Part shown: positions 60,260 to 64,000 of the stretch, piece after piece | Numbering within the stretch: the stretch's first letter is position 1 | Layout of the letters: every line of letters begins with the position of its first letter | NCBI RefSeq assembly: GCF_038019025.1 | Contig: NZ_CP150496.1 | Coordinates: forward strand, 1,938,001-2,002,000 | Reading direction: 5' to 3' | Length of the DNA: 64,000 nt | From: Polaribacter marinaquae | GTDB lineage: Bacteria > Bacteroidota > Bacteroidia > Flavobacteriales > Flavobacteriaceae | The notes under the pieces: generated by a model | The model's database searches: none | Seen by the model: only the letters and a program-made list of their open reading frames with translations | What the model was told of the DNA's origin: nothing | Program-made: the position numbers and the translations under genes

Positions 60260-61906
60260 ATGACCAATTTTTCTTACTTAAACAGAAATAATAATATCAA
60301 AGAATTAAAAGAAACTGAATTTGATATTTTGATAATTGGCGGCGGAATTACAGGTGCAGGAATTGCTTTAGACGCAGCTTCTAGAGGAATGAAAGTTGCT
60401 TTAATAGAAAAAAACGACTTTGCCTCTGGTACAAGTAGTAAATCTACCAAACTTATTCATGGTGGCTTACGTTACTTAAAACAATTTGATTTTTGGTTGG
60501 TAAAAGAAGTGGGTACAGAACGTGCAATTGTGCACAAACTAGCACCACATTTAGTTGTACCAGAAAAAATGATTTTACCTTTAATAGATGGCGGCACTTA
60601 TGGTTCTTGGTTAACTTCTATCGGATTAAAAGTTTACGATATTTTAGCTTCTGTAGAAGGTGAAGATAAACGTAAAATGCTCGATAAAGAAGAAGCTTTA
60701 GAAAAAGAACCTCTTTTACCAGAAAGTATATTAAATGGTGCTGGTTATTATGCAGAATACAGAACCGACGACGCTCGTTTAACTTTAGAAGTCTTAAAAA
60801 CAGCTCTAAATTACAATGCAAAAATTGTTAATTATACAGAAGCGACAGAGTTTATATATAAAGACGATAAAGTTGTTGGCGCAAAAGTAAAAGATATTTT
60901 CACCAATGAAGATTACGAAATTAAAGCAAAATATGTAGTAAATGCAACAGGACCTTGGGTAGATACTTTAAGACAAACCAACCATTCTAAAACAGGCAAA
61001 CGCTTGCACTTAACAAAGGGCGTACATTTAGTTGTTGCTCATGATAAATTACCTGTAAAACAATCTGTTTATTTTGATGTGCCAGATGGCAGAATGATGT
61101 TTGCTATTCCAAGAGGTAAAGTAACTTATTTTGGCACCACAGATACTAATTATCAAGAAGATAAAGACAACGTAGAAACAAGTTTAGTAGATGCAACTTA
61201 TTTAATCTCTGCGGTAAATAATATGTTTCCAGATATAGATATTTCTTTAGAAGATATACAATCTTCTTGGGCTGGTTTAAGACCTTTAATTCATGAAGAA
61301 GGAAAATCTGCATCAGAATTGTCTAGAAAAGATGAAATTTTTGTTTCTGATACAGAACTAATTTCTATTGCTGGTGGTAAATTAACTGGTTACAGAAAAA
61401 TGGCAGAACGTATTGTAGATTTAGTTGCCAAAAAATACAAAAGAAGATATGATAAAGAGTTTGATGAAATTAAAACCAAAGAGATTGTTCTTAATGGTGG
61501 CGATTTTAAAGATTCTAGCGAAGTACAAAGTTATACAGATGCAATTTATAACAGAATCGCAGAAGTAGATTTTAACCAAAAAGATGCTGAATATTTAGTG
61601 CATAATTACGGAAAACAAACAGATATTATCTTGCAAAAATTTGACGATTTAATGCACGATAATATGCAAGAAAAAATGATAAAAGCAGAAGTTTGGTTTG
61701 CTATAAATTACGAAATGGCTTGCACACCAACAGACTTTTTTATGCGTAGAACGGGTCGTTTATTTTTTGATGCTAATAGTGTTTATACACACAAAGATTT
61801 AGTAATTCAACTATTTGAAAATCAATTTAATTGGACAGAAAATCAGAAAGAAAAAAGTAGCAAAGAATTAGATGAAAAATTAACATCAATTTTAAATTTC
61901 AATTAA
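60260..61906 (+). CDS. glpD: Aerobic glycerol-3-phosphate dehydrogenase
   Basis: This 548-residue membrane-associated FAD enzyme has the dinucleotide-binding start DILIIGGGITGAGIALDAA and the signature GTSSKSTKLIHGGLRYLKQFDFWLV (split here over residues 55-79), then C-terminal DAO_C region. It oxidises glycerol-3-phosphate to DHAP with electrons to quinone. No glycerol kinase or transporter is adjacent. Confidence 0.94.
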   Translation: MTNFSYLNRNNNIKELKETEFDILIIGGGITGAGIALDAASRGMKVALIEKNDFASGTSSKSTKLIHGGLRYLKQFDFWLVKEVGTERAIVHKLAPHLVVPEKMILPLIDGGTYGSWLTSIGLKVYDILASVEGEDKRKMLDKEEALEKEPLLPESILNGAGYYAEYRTDDARLTLEVLKTALNYNAKIVNYTEATEFIYKDDKVVGAKVKDIFTNEDYEIKAKYVVNATGPWVDTLRQTNHSKTGKRLHLTKGVHLVVAHDKLPVKQSVYFDVPDGRMMFAIPRGKVTYFGTTDTNYQEDKDNVETSLVDATYLISAVNNMFPDIDISLEDIQSSWAGLRPLIHEEGKSASELSRKDEIFVSDTELISIAGGKLTGYRKMAERIVDLVAKKYKRRYDKEFDEIKTKEIVLNGGDFKDSSEVQSYTDAIYNRIAEVDFNQKDAEYLVHNYGKQTDIILQKFDDLMHDNMQEKMIKAEVWFAINYEMACTPTDFFMRRTGRLFFDANSVYTHKDLVIQLFENQFNWTENQKEKSSKELDEKLTSILNFN

Positions 61907-62051
61907 TAAAAAAGATATATTTGTTATATAAAAATTTAATTTTTAAGGCTTATGAACATATAGTTAGTTATACCTCAGCAAAAGCAGGTTCTTTTAAGAA
62001 AAAAGAACAGCTACTATATTATTAATAAGAACAAACTTAAATTTTATAAAA

Positions 62052-62387
62052 ATGAAAAAAATACACAGTGTAGCATTCGTGCTATTTATAGCTACGGCTT
62101 TATCTTTTACAACTAAATTTTCTGATATTCAAAATACAATAACTGCTACATTTATTGAAATTACAAACGATGATTTTTTTAAATTTATAGATGCTGATAA
62201 AAAAGAAATCCTTTTTTATGATGTAATCGAAGAAGTAGAAATAAGTTTATATGATGATGAAAATCTAAACAAGAAATTTACAATTACTTGGGTAGAAAAA
62301 GAAATCGAATTAATGGACGAAGAAGGAGATTTAACCGGAGAAAAAAAGAAAGTAAAATCGATAACTTCACTTACTTTAGTAAACTAA
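62052..62387 (+). CDS. Small secreted hypothetical protein
   Basis: This 111-residue protein has a signal peptide (MKKIHSVAFVLFIATALSF) and an acidic mature part with many Asp/Glu residues (EIELMDEEGDLTGEKKK) and no Cys. No family is recognised. It probably acts in the periplasm. It stands alone between glpD and a bidirectional terminator. Confidence 0.65.
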   Translation: MKKIHSVAFVLFIATALSFTTKFSDIQNTITATFIEITNDDFFKFIDADKKEILFYDVIEEVEISLYDDENLNKKFTITWVEKEIELMDEEGDLTGEKKKVKSITSLTLVN

Positions 62388-62397
62388 TTTAAAATAG

Positions 62398-62422
62398 AAA
62401 CCGCTTTACAAATAAGCGGTTT
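62398..62422. terminator. Bidirectional intrinsic terminator
   Basis: The stem AAACCGCTT/AAGCGGTTT with a seven-base loop and a following T-run lies between the convergent small secreted protein and glycosyltransferase genes. Confidence 0.85.
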
Positions 62423-62424
62423 TT

Positions 62425-63129
62425 TTATACATTTTCTCTTAAAAGGCTTTTATACGTTTTTCGAAGCTTTACAGGTGATACACCTAACTTATATTGTAAA
62501 AACACATAACCGTTTATTAAATTTACTTTTAACCAAGAGTTATGTTCGTATTTTCTAGCGCTAACCGTAGCCTTAGATTGTATAATTTTAAATTTTATTT
62601 TTTGTTTTCGAACTCTACCAATCATTTCAAAATCTTCCATAATACAAAACTGTTCGTTAAAACCATTTAGATTATGAAATGTTTCTTTGGTAAAAAATTG
62701 GCATTGATCTCCGCCACCCGCAAATAAGCCATCTTTGGTTGTAAACTTGCTGTTAAAGTTTAAAAATGCAGAATCTTTATCAAATTTATAAGCAAAAAAA
62801 CCTGCTTTATTTCCTTGGTTTACTGCTGTAATTATTTCTGAATAAAAATTAGTTGGTAATGCAACATCTGCATGTAAAAAAAGTAAAATATCACCGTTTG
62901 CCTTTTTTGCGCCAAAATTCATTTGTGCTGCTCTTCCTTTTTTATCGCTTGTAAAATATGTAACTTTAGAAAAAGTTTTACAAACTTCCGGACTTTCATC
63001 TGTAGTTTCTGGAGAGTTAGAAACAATAATTTCTAAAGGAAATTTGTTAGCTTGCTCACATAAAAACGACAACCTCTTTAGAAGGTTTTCTTTCTCATTA
63101 TATACCGGAATAATAATACTTAATAACAT
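62425..63129 (-). CDS. TIGR04283-like arsenosugar-type glycosyltransferase
   Basis: This 234-residue GT2-family glycosyltransferase begins MLLSIIIPVYNEKENLLKRL with ISNSPETTDESPEVC and the DxD-like LFLHADVALP. The pattern GGGDQCQFFTKETFHNLNGF fits the TIGR04283 group assigned to arsenosugar biosynthesis. It is divergent from a DUF547 gene, which is often found in the same loci, with only 22 bp between the starts. The rest of the locus (ArsS-type radical SAM) would lie outside the window. Confidence 0.78.
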   Translation of the reverse strand: MLLSIIIPVYNEKENLLKRLSFLCEQANKFPLEIIVSNSPETTDESPEVCKTFSKVTYFTSDKKGRAAQMNFGAKKANGDILLFLHADVALPTNFYSEIITAVNQGNKAGFFAYKFDKDSAFLNFNSKFTTKDGLFAGGGDQCQFFTKETFHNLNGFNEQFCIMEDFEMIGRVRKQKIKFKIIQSKATVSARKYEHNSWLKVNLINGYVFLQYKLGVSPVKLRKTYKSLLRENV

Positions 63130-63151
63130 ATTTAAACGTACGTAAATTTAT

Positions 63152-63913
63152 ATGAAACAGTTTTTTTTAATACTTGCTTTTGCTTTTAGTTTTAACCTTG
63201 TTGCACAAGATAACATAAATTATAATGAGGTTTCTCAAGATTTATTACAAAATATTATGGATGGAAAATCGTATGCAAAAGAAGTTAAAATCTTAGAAGA
63301 AAGTACTTTAGAAAATTTGGTGACACAATTAAAAACCGACAAGCATAAAATTGCTTTTTGGGTTAATGTTTACAATTCTTTTATTCAAATATCTTTAACA
63401 GAAAACCCTAAAGAATACGAAGATAGAGGCGCATATTTTAAAAAAGAACGTGTAAAAATTGCTGGTGAAATTTTATCTTTTGATGATATAGAACACGATA
63501 TTTTAAGAAGATCTAGAATAAAACTAAGTTGGGGTTATTTAAGAAAGTATTTTAGACCAAAATGGGAACGTAAATTACGTGTAAAAAATATTGATTGGAG
63601 AATTCATTTTGCTCTAAATTGTGGTGCTAAAAGTTGTCCGCCAGTAGCAAAGTTTACAGCAGAAGGTTTAGATAAAGAGTTCGATTTTATGACAACGGAA
63701 TACTTAAAAGAACAAACTACATATAATAAAGATACAAGAACAGCCAAATCAGTTTCTTTGTTCTCTTGGTTTAGAGCAGATTTTGGTGGTTTGTGTGGCG
63801 CAAGACAAATTTTAGCCGATTACAAGATTACATCAGAAAAACCTAAAAAATTAGAATTTAATAATTACGATTGGACATTAAGTTTAGGTAATTTCAGAAA
63901 AATTCCTAACTAG
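63152..63913 (+). CDS. DUF547 family secreted protein
   Basis: This 253-residue protein has a signal peptide (MKQFFLILAFAFSFNLVAQ) and a DUF547 domain with KIAFWVNVYNSFIQISL near residue 66 and the core HFALNCGAKSCPPV with its Cys pair, then SLFSWFRADFGG. The family may be a papain-like or glutaredoxin-like fold; its function is unknown. It is divergent from the glycosyltransferase gene and ends at a terminator. DUF547 genes recur near arsenosugar loci, which fits the neighbour. Confidence 0.85.
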   Translation: MKQFFLILAFAFSFNLVAQDNINYNEVSQDLLQNIMDGKSYAKEVKILEESTLENLVTQLKTDKHKIAFWVNVYNSFIQISLTENPKEYEDRGAYFKKERVKIAGEILSFDDIEHDILRRSRIKLSWGYLRKYFRPKWERKLRVKNIDWRIHFALNCGAKSCPPVAKFTAEGLDKEFDFMTTEYLKEQTTYNKDTRTAKSVSLFSWFRADFGGLCGARQILADYKITSEKPKKLEFNNYDWTLSLGNFRKIPN

Positions 63914-63934
63914 TTTACCAATATTTATTTTTAG

Positions 63935-63972
63935 AAAAAAGCCTTCTATTTTAGTAAATAGAAGGCTTTTTT
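63935..63972 (+). terminator. Intrinsic terminator after the DUF547 gene
   Basis: A 17-bp A+T-flanked stem with the core GCCTTCTATTT/AAATAGAAGGC and loop TAGT is followed by more Ts. Confidence 0.88.
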
Positions 63973-64000
63973 TTAAACTTCTTTTTGATTGTTTTCTATT

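Overview
The window reads as chromosomal DNA of a low-GC marine Flavobacteriaceae bacterium; a Polaribacter- or Tenacibaculum-like genus is my inference. The grounds are a strong A+T bias, many promoters of the Bacteroidetes type (TTG, about 17-23 bases, TAnnTTTG), almost no Shine-Dalgarno sites, many lipoproteins ending in a short lipobox Cys, the long atpB form with a signal peptide, a PorW/SprE-type type IX secretion lipoprotein, and Bacteroidetes families such as DUF5687, DUF6168 and DUF6503. I see no rRNA, tRNA, CRISPR array, transposase or prophage. No stretch longer than 300 bases lacks a gene.

Layout. 1-8.9 kb: a TetR regulator, a DUF6503 lipoprotein, a Kef-type antiporter with its flavodoxin-fold partner, MarC, and a nitroreductase/cupin/2OG-oxygenase/SDR group divergent from an HxlR regulator, with two identical operators between them. 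8.9-20.3 kb: LuxE-type acyl-activating protein, lipoprotein asparaginase, ALDH7-type dehydrogenase, an ECF sigma/anti-sigma/surface-protein operon divergent from a DUF1800-DUF1501 pair, a membrane LytTR regulator and a lipoprotein. 20.3-28.7 kb: the atpBEFHAG cluster (beta and epsilon absent) behind DUF6168, atpZ, bactofilin and porW/sprE. 28.8-34.7 kb: a seven-gene operon of a PadR regulator, four paralogous HAAS-domain membrane proteins and a DUF5687/ABC exporter; then thioredoxin. 34.9-40.4 kb: prolyl oligopeptidase, M13 peptidase and an ABC ATPase. 40.3-48.9 kb: a packed minus-strand directon with a type III polyketide synthase, methyltransferase, flavoprotein, dedicated FAS-II proteins, ACP and phosphopantetheinyl transferase, followed upstream by an amino-acid oxidase, GNAT and DinB. 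48.9-53.2 kb: an alpha/beta hydrolase, three tandem LysE paralogues and GDH. 53.3-64 kb: pheS, NhaC, a LytS/LytTR two-component operon, TerB, GlpD and, at the right edge, arsenosugar-type glycosyltransferase and DUF547 genes.

The two most system-like loci are the hybrid type III PKS/FAS-II cluster and the PadR-4xHAAS-ABC operon. The clearest new regulatory observations are the paired HxlR operators, the inverted ECF motif shared by two divergent operons, the 21-bp-period direct repeat in front of the LytTR operon, and hairpins on both sides of atpE.
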